The notes: generated by a model not told the origin, from the letters alone. A DNA stretch of 64,000 bases from Spirochaetaceae bacterium (GCA_017618015.1 JAFZVC010000027.1:1-64000), one strand, 5' to 3'. Counted from the first letter of the stretch, positions 35,444-43,607 are shown. Numbers and translations are program-made.

Positions 35444-36227
35444 TAACTATTTCCAATCTGGAAGTGAGCTGTGAAATTGTTTTTTCCAACCTGGATTTTT
35501 CTTTCTCCAGCCTGGTTTTAACATCCACTTCTTGTGATTTTTTTACCATCATTGAGCGAACTGTGTCAGGGCTTTTACCGGAAAGAATCTGCTGTTCGGC
35601 TTCGTTTCGTTTTTGTGCGTCAGGAATACGAGAAATCATCTTCATGTTTTCAAAGCCAACTGCTGGGTTAAGGTTTTCATTACTTATTTTGGTGATTGTC
35701 TTAGCCGTTGTTCTTGGCAACTGCAAAACTCTGTCGATATAGTCTTCATAACGGATGTTTGCCTGCTCGCAAAGTTTGTGAGCTTCCGCGAGCTTTTTGC
35801 CGAACTCCAGCATCAAATTGCCGTTTTTTTCAAGATAATTCTTTTTAATGTCGTCTGTAAGGGCGGCAAGCTCCGGCGCATCTTCTAATCCGATAACATA
35901 AACGCCTTGTTTTTCCGCGATTTCGAGCAGGCTATGAAACTTTGCCCAAAATTCGTTTGTGTGGGCGCGTGATTTTCCGCAGTTGCCAAGCCCGCCTGTT
36001 TCATCAAGCTTTTTTTCTGTCAGAAGATGGTGTGTATACTCGTGAATGGCTGTGTAAACGAGCTGGTTGTCTGATTTGAAGTTTTTGTTATGTAGAATGA
36101 TTTCGTGAGTTTCTGGCTTATAAAGGCCGTTAACTTTATTGCTTTCTTTTCCAGAAAGTGTAACTGTAAAATCTATGGAAGTTTCTTCAAGTTTTAAAAG
36201 AAGTTCTTTTATAGCATCGTTGTTCAT
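35421..36227 (-). CDS. HExxH putative metallopeptidase-like protein
   Basis: 268 residues from ATG 36227, placed seven bases after AGAGGAA; a further ATG at 36233 is too close. The N-terminal half has a gluzincin-type signature in LVYTAIHEYTHHLLTEKK (~residue 65-82), preceded by HEIILHNKNF, in the style of SprT/ImmA-like zinc peptidases. The second half is helical and ends in a coiled coil (TRLEKEKSRLEKTISQLTSR). No signal peptide is seen, so it is cytosolic. The third zinc ligand is not obvious. It is the first gene of a two-gene unit with the Met-Pro-Ser protein, possibly of regulatory or plasmid-like origin. Confidence 0.6.
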   Translation of the reverse strand: MNNDAIKELLLKLEETSIDFTVTLSGKESNKVNGLYKPETHEIILHNKNFKSDNQLVYTAIHEYTHHLLTEKKLDETGGLGNCGKSRAHTNEFWAKFHSLLEIAEKQGVYVIGLEDAPELAALTDDIKKNYLEKNGNLMLEFGKKLAEAHKLCEQANIRYEDYIDRVLQLPRTTAKTITKISNENLNPAVGFENMKMISRIPDAQKRNEAEQQILSGKSPDTVRSMMVKKSQEVDVKTRLEKEKSRLEKTISQLTSRLEIVNESLSNL

Positions 36228-36355
36228 TATCATTTCCTCTGAAGGGTATAATACACTATTTTTGATGTCGTTTGAAGCAGTTTTTCCCCGAGGGTATTCG
36301 TTGATTTTTTTCAAATTTGTGTATACTCTATTATATAAACGTATAAGGACGAACT

Positions 36356-37414
36356 TTGTATTCTAGAACGATAGCAGATCCGCCTGAACGGATTGTACAT
36401 AATGGAAAACCCATTTTTGGTGCTTTTTCTCACCCACCTAAGGAACTTGACATAAGCGATGTCCGTAATCCGTATACTTTCATGCGAATGCCAAGATTTC
36501 TTTCAAAATTGCGCATTCGTTCGGATATTTCTGTAGTTTTTACCTCTGATGAATTCACCGGAATAATAACTCTCTTTGATGTGAAGTATTTTTGCTTTTC
36601 AGAAGTTGTAATTTGGGAAAAATCAACAGGGAAAAAATATGCATACCGCTATATATTCGGCTTCAGAAGACTTGTTTCTAAAAATATGGAGAGAGGACGT
36701 AGTTTTACTTTTAGAAAAAGTCGGTATGTGCGCGTAAGTTGGAATAGAGAAAAAAAGCGGGTATCCGTTGTTTTCACAATGAAAGGTGATAATATAAGAC
36801 CATCGTTTTCTGCAGATTTACGCTTGGATATGGCTGATAATCGTGCGGCAGAGTGGTTTGCTGTAACGCCAGCTTCGATAAAACGCCGTTGTTCCGCAAC
36901 ATATTACTGTGCAGCTCCGTACAATGGAAGTATTACAAATCATAATACGGGAGTTGTTTCTAAACCTTCTGATATAAATATCGCTTTTTGTTCAATACGC
37001 AGAATTTTCTCAAAATTAAGGACGTGGGAGACATTCTTAACGGGCGCTGGTTGTTATGAAGGAAAACAACTTGTGCTGCGTATCTCAACTTCAAATCATG
37101 ATGCGACCGAAAATGACCGATATAATGATAACGCATTATTCTTGAATAATGAAATAACGCTGCTTCCACCAGTGACGATAACATGTCCTTTTGGTGTTGA
37201 TGGAAAATGGATTATTCAAGATACAGAAAACATGATAGATCTGTATTTTACGCCACTTTCTGATCATCGAAGGGTTTCGAGCATTTTTATTCTAACTGCT
37301 GACTACCATACAGTGTATGGCATGTTTGAAGGGGATTTGCAGAAAAAAGACGGAGAGATTATTCATCTAAAAGAGTTTCCAGGAATTGCACAGAAGCAGT
37401 ATCTACGCATGTGA
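36356..37414 (+). CDS. DUF2804-family protein
   Basis: 352 residues. The start is TTG 36356, five bases after AAGGA. The family hallmarks are the N-terminal NGKPIFGAFSHPPKELDISD and later WFAVTPASIKRRC-like and LEIxFTPLSDHR-type segments (IDLYFTPLSDHRRVSSIFIL). DUF2804 proteins have a predicted beta-sandwich lipid/terpenoid-binding-like fold; the function is unknown. It is followed 21 bp later by a 676-residue protein, forming a two-gene operon under TATACT/TATATAA elements near 36322-36340. Confidence 0.75.
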   Translation: MYSRTIADPPERIVHNGKPIFGAFSHPPKELDISDVRNPYTFMRMPRFLSKLRIRSDISVVFTSDEFTGIITLFDVKYFCFSEVVIWEKSTGKKYAYRYIFGFRRLVSKNMERGRSFTFRKSRYVRVSWNREKKRVSVVFTMKGDNIRPSFSADLRLDMADNRAAEWFAVTPASIKRRCSATYYCAAPYNGSITNHNTGVVSKPSDINIAFCSIRRIFSKLRTWETFLTGAGCYEGKQLVLRISTSNHDATENDRYNDNALFLNNEITLLPPVTITCPFGVDGKWIIQDTENMIDLYFTPLSDHRRVSSIFILTADYHTVYGMFEGDLQKKDGEIIHLKEFPGIAQKQYLRM

Positions 37415-37435
37415 AATTTTTTGAAAGGAAATGAT

Positions 37436-39466
37436 ATGTCGGACAATCAGCTGAAAAACAAACGCCCAAAAGCGATTTATGAGCCGGGGGAGCTTGAGAA
37501 AACACGCAGGAACCTTGGTATTCTTGATGCTTCCGAAGCTCAGGAGCTTATGAAAAAGCTTGGTGGAGAGATTGGTGTAGAGAAGTCTGCCACTTTTGAT
37601 GAATCAAAACTGCCTTCCAGAACAAGAACATATGTTTCTAGAAGATCTTCGTCTTCAAGTTCATCCTCTGGTTCTTCAAGTTACGGTAGTTCGTCTGATT
37701 CAGCCGATTCTAAAGTTTCATCTTACGAAACAACTCTTGCAAAAAAGAAAGAAGCTTCTCGTGATACATTACCGGCGTTATCTTCCAAAATACGCCAGGC
37801 AATGGATGAAATTCTTATAATGTATAAAATTAAACCAAAGCTAGGTTTCTTCTCACAGCTTTTTAATCGTGCTTTTAACAGGGGCGATAAAGTAACAGAA
37901 GAGTTTATGACAGACCAGCTTGCAATACATATACGGAATCTTCATGTATTCCATGATTCGGTATGTAAAATTGCAGATAAAGCGAGCAACGATTATAAGA
38001 CCAAAATACAACAGGATAAATCTATTTATTTCCGTGCTATAAAGATAATTACAGAGTGGAACGAAAAGGCGATTCTTGAAGCCTATCAACCGCTTAAAGG
38101 GAATACATCTGACGTTACTCTACAAAAACTGATTCCGATTGTAAGAGAGATGTATGCATTCCTTTATAGATTGTATTTTTTGGGAACAGACAGAATCTCT
38201 CAGTATATAAAACGGCTTGATTCAGACGTTGCAACCCAGCAAGGTATTTCTGAAAGTGATTATATGCAAAGTTTGGTAAGAAATGCAACTTCAAGCTGGA
38301 TATATCTTTATGAGCATTGTTTAAAGGGAATGTACCCGCTTCTGATGAGAATGTGCTGCTCTGATCTTGTGCTTTACCCGGATATGATGAAGAGCGAGAG
38401 TAGCAGTATTTTGTCATTTATCGGAATGACAAAATACGAAGTTCTTTTCCCGGATAAGGAAGAAGAGATAAACGTTGAAGCTATAGAAGAAGCAAAAAAA
38501 GAAAATGACAAAAATGCGGAGCTTCGTGCTCGCGAAAAGAAATATAAAGATCAGATAATTCAAGGAATCAATGCATTGGATGTAATGTTCCCAGCGGCTG
38601 GATGGCGTGAAATCAATAAAATGCCGGATATGTACGCATATTATCATGGGCTTTATAAATTCAAAGAAGGATTAAATTACCTTAGTCCTGAAAATCCTTT
38701 GCTTATTACGATGATTCTTCTTAGGGTGACAGAAGACTTTATTTCAGGTTGTCGTAATATGCAGTTCCAGCTTGATAATGAGCTTAGAGCCATTATAGAA
38801 GGCCAAAATCTTCAGGAGTTCATGGACAGCTGGGCAGAATACCGCGAAGTGCTTTTTGAGCGTAATTATATCAGTTTTATGCGCGATTATGTTAATAACA
38901 TGTACGCTAATCTTGAATATGCTAAAACACAGTTCGGTAAGCGTAATATGTCAAATTTGCAGTGGTATGCGCATAATCAGTTTTTGCCGCTCTTGAAGTT
39001 TGAGCTTAAGTTCCTTGATAAACAGGAAGCCGACCATATTTTACCACCTTTGTACAGACAGGTTTCTATGCTCAGGGAGCTTTATACAGAGATTATTGAC
39101 AGAGCAGAAAACGGACTCCAAACAGAAGGCGAAGAAGCATACACCGATGATTCATTTGGTGTATTGAATCTTTGGTCAGGATATAGTTTCTCGCTTTCGA
39201 CACCAGTTTCAAAACGGCTTGATGTGCTTTTAGGCGGAAGACAGTCTAAACAGGCTAATAATCTTAACTTGCTCAAATATACTTCTTCAGTACTGGCTGT
39301 TTTGGACTGGTGGATAAATAACAAATCAAGTCCAGCATATACGGTATCTGATCCAGAAAACGTATATCGTCATGATGAAGAAGGCGTACCGATATTCTCC
39401 GTTAAGCCAATGGATAATGTGAACGAACTGTTTACAGAGAATATAAAGCGAATGGCAAAAAAATAA
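37436..39466 (+). CDS. Large cytosolic hypothetical protein, probably Treponema-specific
   Basis: 676 residues from ATG 37436, with AAAGGAAA upstream. The N-terminal 100 residues are charged and carry a serine tract (roughly residues 62-84) before a DTLPALSSKIRQAMDEI helix. The remaining ~550 residues are helical, rich in Tyr, Met and charged residues (for example YKTKIQQDKSIYFRAIKIIT and ITMILLRVTEDFISGC), with no membrane segment, signal peptide or catalytic motif visible. I do not recognise it. Its stop codon is inside the stem of a strong hairpin. The operon with the DUF2804 gene is the only functional hint. Confidence 0.65.
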   Translation: MSDNQLKNKRPKAIYEPGELEKTRRNLGILDASEAQELMKKLGGEIGVEKSATFDESKLPSRTRTYVSRRSSSSSSSSGSSSYGSSSDSADSKVSSYETTLAKKKEASRDTLPALSSKIRQAMDEILIMYKIKPKLGFFSQLFNRAFNRGDKVTEEFMTDQLAIHIRNLHVFHDSVCKIADKASNDYKTKIQQDKSIYFRAIKIITEWNEKAILEAYQPLKGNTSDVTLQKLIPIVREMYAFLYRLYFLGTDRISQYIKRLDSDVATQQGISESDYMQSLVRNATSSWIYLYEHCLKGMYPLLMRMCCSDLVLYPDMMKSESSSILSFIGMTKYEVLFPDKEEEINVEAIEEAKKENDKNAELRAREKKYKDQIIQGINALDVMFPAAGWREINKMPDMYAYYHGLYKFKEGLNYLSPENPLLITMILLRVTEDFISGCRNMQFQLDNELRAIIEGQNLQEFMDSWAEYREVLFERNYISFMRDYVNNMYANLEYAKTQFGKRNMSNLQWYAHNQFLPLLKFELKFLDKQEADHILPPLYRQVSMLRELYTEIIDRAENGLQTEGEEAYTDDSFGVLNLWSGYSFSLSTPVSKRLDVLLGGRQSKQANNLNLLKYTSSVLAVLDWWINNKSSPAYTVSDPENVYRHDEEGVPIFSVKPMDNVNELFTENIKRMAKK

Positions 39467-39499
39467 GGAGTTTTGACGATTTGTGTCAAAACTCCTTAT
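39463..39499. terminator. 15-bp perfect hairpin between converging genes
   Basis: ATAAGGAGTTTTGAC (39463-39477) pairs fully with GTCAAAACTCCTTAT (39485-39499) over a 7-base loop. It ends both the 676-residue gene, whose stop codon lies in the stem, and thyX on the minus strand. T runs are weak on both sides. Confidence 0.7.
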
Positions 39500-39508
39500 C
39501 AGCGTATT

Positions 39509-40345
39509 TTATAGCTGCTTACCAGTAGCTATTTTTTCCTTAAGTCTGTCGAGTTTCTTTCCAGTAAGAGTAGTCTCTTTACCATCAAGCATTTTTCTAA
39601 GTTCTTCCATCTCTTCGCCAGAGAAGTTCACACCATTACGCATGTAATTTTCGAATGAAGAAGTTGCAAGAGGAGCGACTGCTTTTGTAATTTCAAGAAT
39701 CACATCTGCATAATCGCGGATTTCTTTTTGAGCATGACCGTCAAGACGGAGCTTAAGGAAATGGAATAAGTTATGAAGGTCAATCTGCCAGTACATTTCT
39801 GTATAAAGCGAAAGAGGCAGGTTTACGCGGGCAAGTTCTCGAGCAAGGCCTGTTTCAACAAGTGCGGAATAGTCGGCATATGCCTGTTCCTGACCTTTTT
39901 CAAGTTTTTCCTGAACTTCTGCAGCATACTGGTGTGTTACAGGTTCAGTACTTCTTCCCTGCTTATTATCTGTGCTTTGTTTTGCTACATCCACATCAGC
40001 GGGAAGATAAAACTCATCACGCATTATTGAGTAACGGCCTGAAATTTCGTTTACACGCGCTGTTCTGTGGCGAATCCACTGGCGGGCGACGAAAATAGGC
40101 ATTTTTACATGGAAAGTAAGAACAACTTGCTCAAACGGGGATGTATGCTGATGACGCAGAAGATAATCGATAAGGCCTGCATCTTCGCGTACGGTTTTTG
40201 TACCGTCTCCGTATGAAACACGTGCTGACTGTACGATGCGGGAGTCGCCGCCCATGTAGTCAACAAGTCTTACAAAACCATGATTCAGGACAGGAAATTC
40301 TTTATCAAGTATTTTTTCCGCTTCTGGAACAATTGTATGACCCAT
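39509..40345 (-). CDS. thyX: FAD-dependent thymidylate synthase ThyX
   Basis: 278 residues. The ThyX signature RHRX7S is present as RHRTARVNEISGRYS (~residue 92), with the C-terminal substrate-binding part NLFHFLKLRLDGHAQKEIRDYA. The enzyme makes dTMP from dUMP using FADH2 and methylene-tetrahydrofolate, in place of ThyA. ATG 40345 follows AGAGG. It lies 14 bp after the phosphofructokinase gene, apparently one transcript. Confidence 0.95.
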   Translation of the reverse strand: MGHTIVPEAEKILDKEFPVLNHGFVRLVDYMGGDSRIVQSARVSYGDGTKTVREDAGLIDYLLRHQHTSPFEQVVLTFHVKMPIFVARQWIRHRTARVNEISGRYSIMRDEFYLPADVDVAKQSTDNKQGRSTEPVTHQYAAEVQEKLEKGQEQAYADYSALVETGLARELARVNLPLSLYTEMYWQIDLHNLFHFLKLRLDGHAQKEIRDYADVILEITKAVAPLATSSFENYMRNGVNFSGEEMEELRKMLDGKETTLTGKKLDRLKEKIATGKQL

Positions 40346-40359
40346 TTTTGAACCTCTTT

Positions 40360-41754
40360 TTAGTTTTTATCAGCCTTTTCAGCTTTTTTTGTCTGTTCAA
40401 GATAATTCTTTATGAATGTATCTTTGTCATTAAGCATAAGCACAGGCTGTCCTGTTGCATCGATAGTATCGCGCCACATAGAGCCTTCCGGATTTACCTT
40501 ATTGCGTTTTGCTGTAACAAGGCGTATAGGAAGATGAACATATTTGTTATGAACAAGACCTATAACGATTTTCGTCTTTCCAGCCATTGCTGCATGTGCT
40601 GCGTTGTTGCCCAAGCGCTCGCAGTAAACAGAATCTGTAGGAGCAGCTGGAGCTGAACGGATTTGATAGCTTGGATCAATATATTTAAGATTTATATGAA
40701 CGTTATGTTCCTTAAAATAATCAGTTATACGGTCTTTTAGATAAAGTCCGATATCTCCAAGCTTAATGTTGCCGGAAGCATCGTGTTCTCCGCTTGCTTT
40801 AAGATGATTCTGACCAGCACCTTCTGCAACGATAACTACAGCATGGTGCCTTTTTTCTATGCGCTTTTCAAGCTGCTTAAGAAAACCTTCTTCTCCATCC
40901 ATATCGAAAGGTACTTCAGGAATAAGACAGAAGTTTGCTTCGTGGCTCGCAAGAGCCGTTGCCGTTGCAATAAAACCAGATTCACGACCCATAAGCTTAA
41001 TAAGACCGATTCCGTTTATGTGGGAGTGGGCTTCCATGTGGGCAGCAGAAACAGCCTCGGTAGCCTTTTGTACAGCTGTATCAAATCCGAATGACTTTTG
41101 AATGAAAATAAGGTCATTATCTATTGTCTTTGGAATACCAATGATGGCTATTTTAAGGCCGCGCTTTTCTATTTCATTTGCAATATCAAGAGCGCCTCTT
41201 TGTGTTCCGTCACCACCAATGATAAACAGCATATTCAAATTTAATCTTTCGACAGCATCAACGATTTCCATTACGCGGTTTCCGCCACCACGGCTTGTAC
41301 CAAGGAAAGAACCACCTGTTTTGTGTATATCATCAACAATATCTGGAGTAAGCTCAATAGTATCAAAATCTTGATCTGGCAATAAGCCTTTAAAACCAAA
41401 ACGGATTCCGTTTATCCGGCGGACACCATATCTGTTATAGAGACAACGGACAATGGCGCGAATTACGTCGTTTAGACCTGGGCACAAACCACCGCATGTA
41501 CAAATTCCAGCATTTACATGTTTTGGGTTGAAATATATTTTCTCACGTGGACCAGCTTTTTGAATCAGGTTGTTGTTGTAGGCATCAGCTTCTTTTGAAA
41601 GAACGTCGCCATAAACATCAACATTGTATCTAACAAATTCATCATCACGTACATAGTTTGCAACAAAGTCACCATGAACAGTAGAAAGCATTATAGGTGA
41701 GGGTATTTTACACTCTCCAAGCTGTTCAACGGTAAAATCAAAACGACCCTTCAT
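40360..41754 (-). CDS. 6-phosphofructokinase of the PPi-PFK-like ATP-dependent clade
   Basis: 464 residues from ATG 41754, which has GGAGG upstream; the longer frame to 41817 has none. Motifs: [34 protein letters not shown] (~residue 185), [12 protein letters not shown] (~210), [16 protein letters not shown]. The residue after GGD is Gly (ATP preference) while the later site has Lys in PKTID (as in PPi enzymes); this mixed pattern is known for ATP-using members such as the trypanosome and small amoebal enzymes, so ATP dependence is the better guess. It catalyses fructose-6-phosphate phosphorylation in glycolysis. Confidence 0.92.
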   Translation of the reverse strand: MKGRFDFTVEQLGECKIPSPIMLSTVHGDFVANYVRDDEFVRYNVDVYGDVLSKEADAYNNNLIQKAGPREKIYFNPKHVNAGICTCGGLCPGLNDVIRAIVRCLYNRYGVRRINGIRFGFKGLLPDQDFDTIELTPDIVDDIHKTGGSFLGTSRGGGNRVMEIVDAVERLNLNMLFIIGGDGTQRGALDIANEIEKRGLKIAIIGIPKTIDNDLIFIQKSFGFDTAVQKATEAVSAAHMEAHSHINGIGLIKLMGRESGFIATATALASHEANFCLIPEVPFDMDGEEGFLKQLEKRIEKRHHAVVIVAEGAGQNHLKASGEHDASGNIKLGDIGLYLKDRITDYFKEHNVHINLKYIDPSYQIRSAPAAPTDSVYCERLGNNAAHAAMAGKTKIVIGLVHNKYVHLPIRLVTAKRNKVNPEGSMWRDTIDATGQPVLMLNDKDTFIKNYLEQTKKAEKADKN

Positions 41755-41851
41755 ATATCCTCCGTATCTATTGTTACGAGATGTATACATTCTACGCGCT
41801 AATGCTGTTTTCTTCAACCGTCTATGACTGATATATGGTCTTATGAATAGG

Positions 41852-41880
41852 TTGACAAATACAGAAAGTGATGTTAAAAT
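41852..41880 (+). promoter_or_regulatory. Promoter of the initiator tRNA gene
   Basis: Consensus TTGACA (41852-41857), 17 bp, TAAAAT (41875-41880), 15 bases before the mature tRNA 5' end at 41896. Confidence 0.75.
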
Positions 41881-41895
41881 TGGCGCAAATTACGA

Positions 41896-41968
41896 CGCAG
41901 GATAGAGCAGTTGGCAACTCGTCGGGCTCATAACCCGGAGGTCGTAGGTTCAAGTCCTACTCCTGCTA
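41896..41968 (+). tRNA. Initiator tRNA-fMet (anticodon CAT)
   Basis: A complete 73-nt cloverleaf: acceptor CGCAGGA/TCCTGCT, D arm GAGC...CTC, anticodon stem TCGGG/CCCGG around CTCATAA, T arm GTAGG/CCTAC with TTCAAGT loop, discriminator A. The three G:C pairs at 29-31/39-41 and the unpaired 1:72 position (C with U here) mark an initiator tRNA; elongator tRNA-Met and tRNA-Ile2 lack them. CCA is not encoded. A strong promoter precedes it and a terminator follows. Confidence 0.95.
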
Positions 41969-42066
41969 AATGAAAGGCGTTCCTTTTTTGGGAACGCTTT
42001 TTTGTTTTAAACGACTTGAGTAGGACTTGAAACGGAGTGAGCGGTTCCAAAAAAGCGAGCAGTGCG
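41951..42066 (+). repeat. Direct repeat copy 1: tRNA-fMet 3' end plus terminator
   Basis: 116 bp running from inside the T arm of the tRNA through its terminator to AGTGCG. It recurs at 42158-42273 with three mismatches. Inside is an inverted copy of 14 bases of the tRNA T arm (GAGTAGGACTTGAA at 42018-42031, the reverse complement of 41949-41962). Confidence 0.95.
41974..42004 (+). terminator. Terminator of tRNA-fMet
   Basis: GCGTTCC (41977-41983) pairs with GGAACGC (41991-41997) and is followed by six T; the outer AAG/TTT extends the stem. A second copy lies at about 42181-42211 in the duplicated block. Confidence 0.85.
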
Positions 42067-42157
42067 CAGCGTTTTTGGAACAGTTGGCATGGATGCCAAC
42101 TGAGCGAACGCAGGCGGGGATGTAAGGAGATGCCATGGATGGCAGCGACTGGAATCC
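42067..42157. repeat. Palindrome-rich spacer between the two repeat copies
   Basis: The 91 bp contain AGTTGGCAT/ATGCCAACT (42082-42101, GG loop) and TGCCAT/ATGGCA (42131-42144, GG loop). The phrases ACTGAGCGA and GCGACTGGA resemble parts of the GC-rich element at 488-673. No coding capacity is credible. Confidence 0.6.
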
Positions 42158-42273
42158 CAAGTCCTACTCCTGCTAAATAGAAGGCGTTCCTTTTTTGGGA
42201 ACGCTTTTTTGTTTTAAACGAGTTGAGTAGGACTTGAAACGGAGTGAGCGGTTCCAAAAAAGCGAGCAGTGCG
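42158..42273 (+). repeat. Direct repeat copy 2: duplicated tRNA-fMet 3' end plus terminator
   Basis: Same 116 bp as 41951-42066 apart from three base changes, offset by 207 bp. It includes 17-18 bases identical to the tRNA 3' end (CAAGTCCTACTCCTGCTA) but no complete tRNA. Such re-created tRNA ends are typical of integration at tRNA genes; the accessory genes hicA, hicB and higA follow. No integrase or outer att copy is in view. Confidence 0.9.
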
Positions 42274-42318
42274 ATGTGTTGACTTTCCCTGTTGCTATTG
42301 AAAAGTAACTAAATATAG

Positions 42319-42347
42319 TTGCACGAATCCATATATTGCTATATCCT
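42319..42347 (+). promoter_or_regulatory. hicA promoter (leaderless layout)
   Basis: TTGCAC (42319-42324), 17 bp, TATCCT (42342-42347), six bases, ATG 42354, with no ribosome site. Confidence 0.45.
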
Positions 42348-42353
42348 ATGATT

Positions 42354-42608
42354 ATGGGTAAGAAAGAAAAATTGATACGTCGTCTTAAAACTAAGCCGAA
42401 GAATTTTACCTTTGACGAAGCAGAAACCCTGCTTGGTTATCTTTCTTATTCCAGGTCGAACAAAGGTAAAACGAGCGGTTCCAGAGTGATATTCACGTCA
42501 GCTGAACATGCGGCGATATTGCTCCATAGACCGCATCCTGGAAACGAGCTGAAAGGTTACCAGGTACAGCAGCTGATAGAAACTTTGGAGCAGGAGAATC
42601 TGATATGA
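42354..42608 (+). CDS. hicA: HicA-family toxin variant
   Basis: 84 residues from ATG 42354. The order KLIRRLKTKPKNFTFDEAE, LLGYLSYSRSNKGKTSGSR, ILLHRPHPGNELKGYQVQQL follows the HicA fold, a small dsRBD-like mRNA interferase. In classical HicA the loop carries a catalytic His (GSH); here it is Arg (GSR), although a His lies later in HRPHP. It overlaps hicB by ATGA, the usual toxin-antitoxin coupling. It is the first gene after the duplicated tRNA end, so it is probably accessory. Confidence 0.8.
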   Translation: MGKKEKLIRRLKTKPKNFTFDEAETLLGYLSYSRSNKGKTSGSRVIFTSAEHAAILLHRPHPGNELKGYQVQQLIETLEQENLI

Positions 42609-42946
42609 AAAATCTTATGGAATACAAAGGATATATCGGAAGCGTTGAGTTTTCTCAGGATGACTGCCTTTTTTACGGAAAAGTTCAGGGAATCCGCTCG
42701 CTCATTTCATACGAAGGCAAGAACGCCGAGGATCTTGTAAACGATTTTCATGGAGCCGTTGACGATTATCTTGAATTATGTACGGAAGAAGGAAAAGAAC
42801 CGGAAAAAGCATACAAAGGCTCTTTCAACGTAAGAATCTCGCCCGAACTGCATCAAAAGATTGCGATTTACGCTATGGAGCATGATATATCGTTGAACAG
42901 CTTTGTTGAGCGTTCTGTGGAGAAAGAGTTGACAGCGGTCAGCTGA
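42605..42946 (+). CDS. hicB: HicB-family antitoxin
   Basis: 113 residues. The N-terminal partial RNase-H-like HicB domain reads YKGYIGSVEFSQDDCLFYGK, EGKNAEDLVNDFHGAVDDYLE; the C-terminal ribbon-helix-helix is GSFNVRISPELHQKIAIYAM followed by SLNSFVERSVEKEL. HicB neutralises HicA and represses the operon through the RHH domain. Translationally coupled to hicA (four-base overlap) and followed 30 bp later by a HigA-like gene. Confidence 0.9.
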   Translation: MKNLMEYKGYIGSVEFSQDDCLFYGKVQGIRSLISYEGKNAEDLVNDFHGAVDDYLELCTEEGKEPEKAYKGSFNVRISPELHQKIAIYAMEHDISLNSFVERSVEKELTAVS

Positions 42947-42976
42947 ATTATCAGGATTATCACTAGGAGAAAGCGA

Positions 42977-43258
42977 ATGACAAGGAAACCGACGCATCCA
43001 GGAGAAGTGTTCCTGAAGGACGTACTGGAGCCATTAGGAATAAGCATTACGGATGCCGCAGAAAACTTAGGGGTAACTAGGAAGACTCTCTCGGAATTCG
43101 TGAACGAGAAATCTTCGTTAAGCCCTGAGATGGCAATAAGAATAGCCAGGGCGACGAATACCACTCCGGAAAGTTGGATGGCGATGCAGACAAAACTTAC
43201 CCTGTGGCTTGCTATGCAGCACGAGCCGGAGAATGTTAAGGTCGCCTGTTTTGCATAG
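42977..43258 (+). CDS. HigA-family antitoxin without an adjacent HigB
   Basis: 93 residues with the HigA/VapI opening RKPTHPGEVFLKDVLEPLG, an XRE helix-turn-helix (SITDAAENLGVTRKTLSEFV), and PEMAIRIARATNTTPESWM. AGGAGA precedes ATG 42977. HigA proteins usually follow higB; here the preceding 30 bp are non-coding and the upstream gene is hicB, so higB is missing or elsewhere. It may repress its own promoter or bind another toxin. The downstream 87 bp hold two small hairpins (43257-43275 and 43316-43333). Confidence 0.85.
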   Translation: MTRKPTHPGEVFLKDVLEPLGISITDAAENLGVTRKTLSEFVNEKSSLSPEMAIRIARATNTTPESWMAMQTKLTLWLAMQHEPENVKVACFA

Positions 43259-43345
43259 GAAATTCCGGATTTCCTAGACAAAGGGAATTCGTGATGATAG
43301 AATTTTAATGAAAGAGGCGGCAGGAACCGCCTAGCGGGAGGATTT

Positions 43346-43573
43346 ATGAAACGATTTGAGTATATGCTTGATAAAGATATAAAAGATAAATATAAAAAAT
43401 CTGGTATAGAAAACCTTACAGTTTTTTTGAATAAATTAGGCTCGGAGGGTTGGGATATAGATATAAACTATGATACTTATTCCCCCTCACCAGGTGGTTG
43501 TATTAATTCAACATCGCGTTATTCAGCAAAAAGAGAAATAGACGATACATCAGTACAACGCACAGTACGCTAA
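43346..43573 (+). CDS. Small DUF4177-like protein
   Basis: 75 residues. GGGAGG lies eight bases before ATG 43346. The N-terminal part (KRFEYMLDKDIK ... LTVFLNKLGSEGWDIDINYD) matches the DUF4177 idea of a short strand, a helix with LNxLGxEGW, and a strand; the second half (Gly/Ser/Arg rich) is not conserved-looking and may be altered or disordered. Function unknown. It is the last gene of the accessory patch. Confidence 0.6.
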   Translation: MKRFEYMLDKDIKDKYKKSGIENLTVFLNKLGSEGWDIDINYDTYSPSPGGCINSTSRYSAKREIDDTSVQRTVR

Positions 43574-43607
43574 GAAATGGAATATTCTCGTGCATAACTA
43601 AGTTAAT

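Noticed and set aside
41928-42257. 109-codon minus-strand frame over the tRNA and repeat block, ending in AGVGLEPTTSGL
   Set aside because: This is the antisense of the tRNA 3' end and its duplicate; the phrase is a well-known artefact of translating tRNA genes. It has no start signal.
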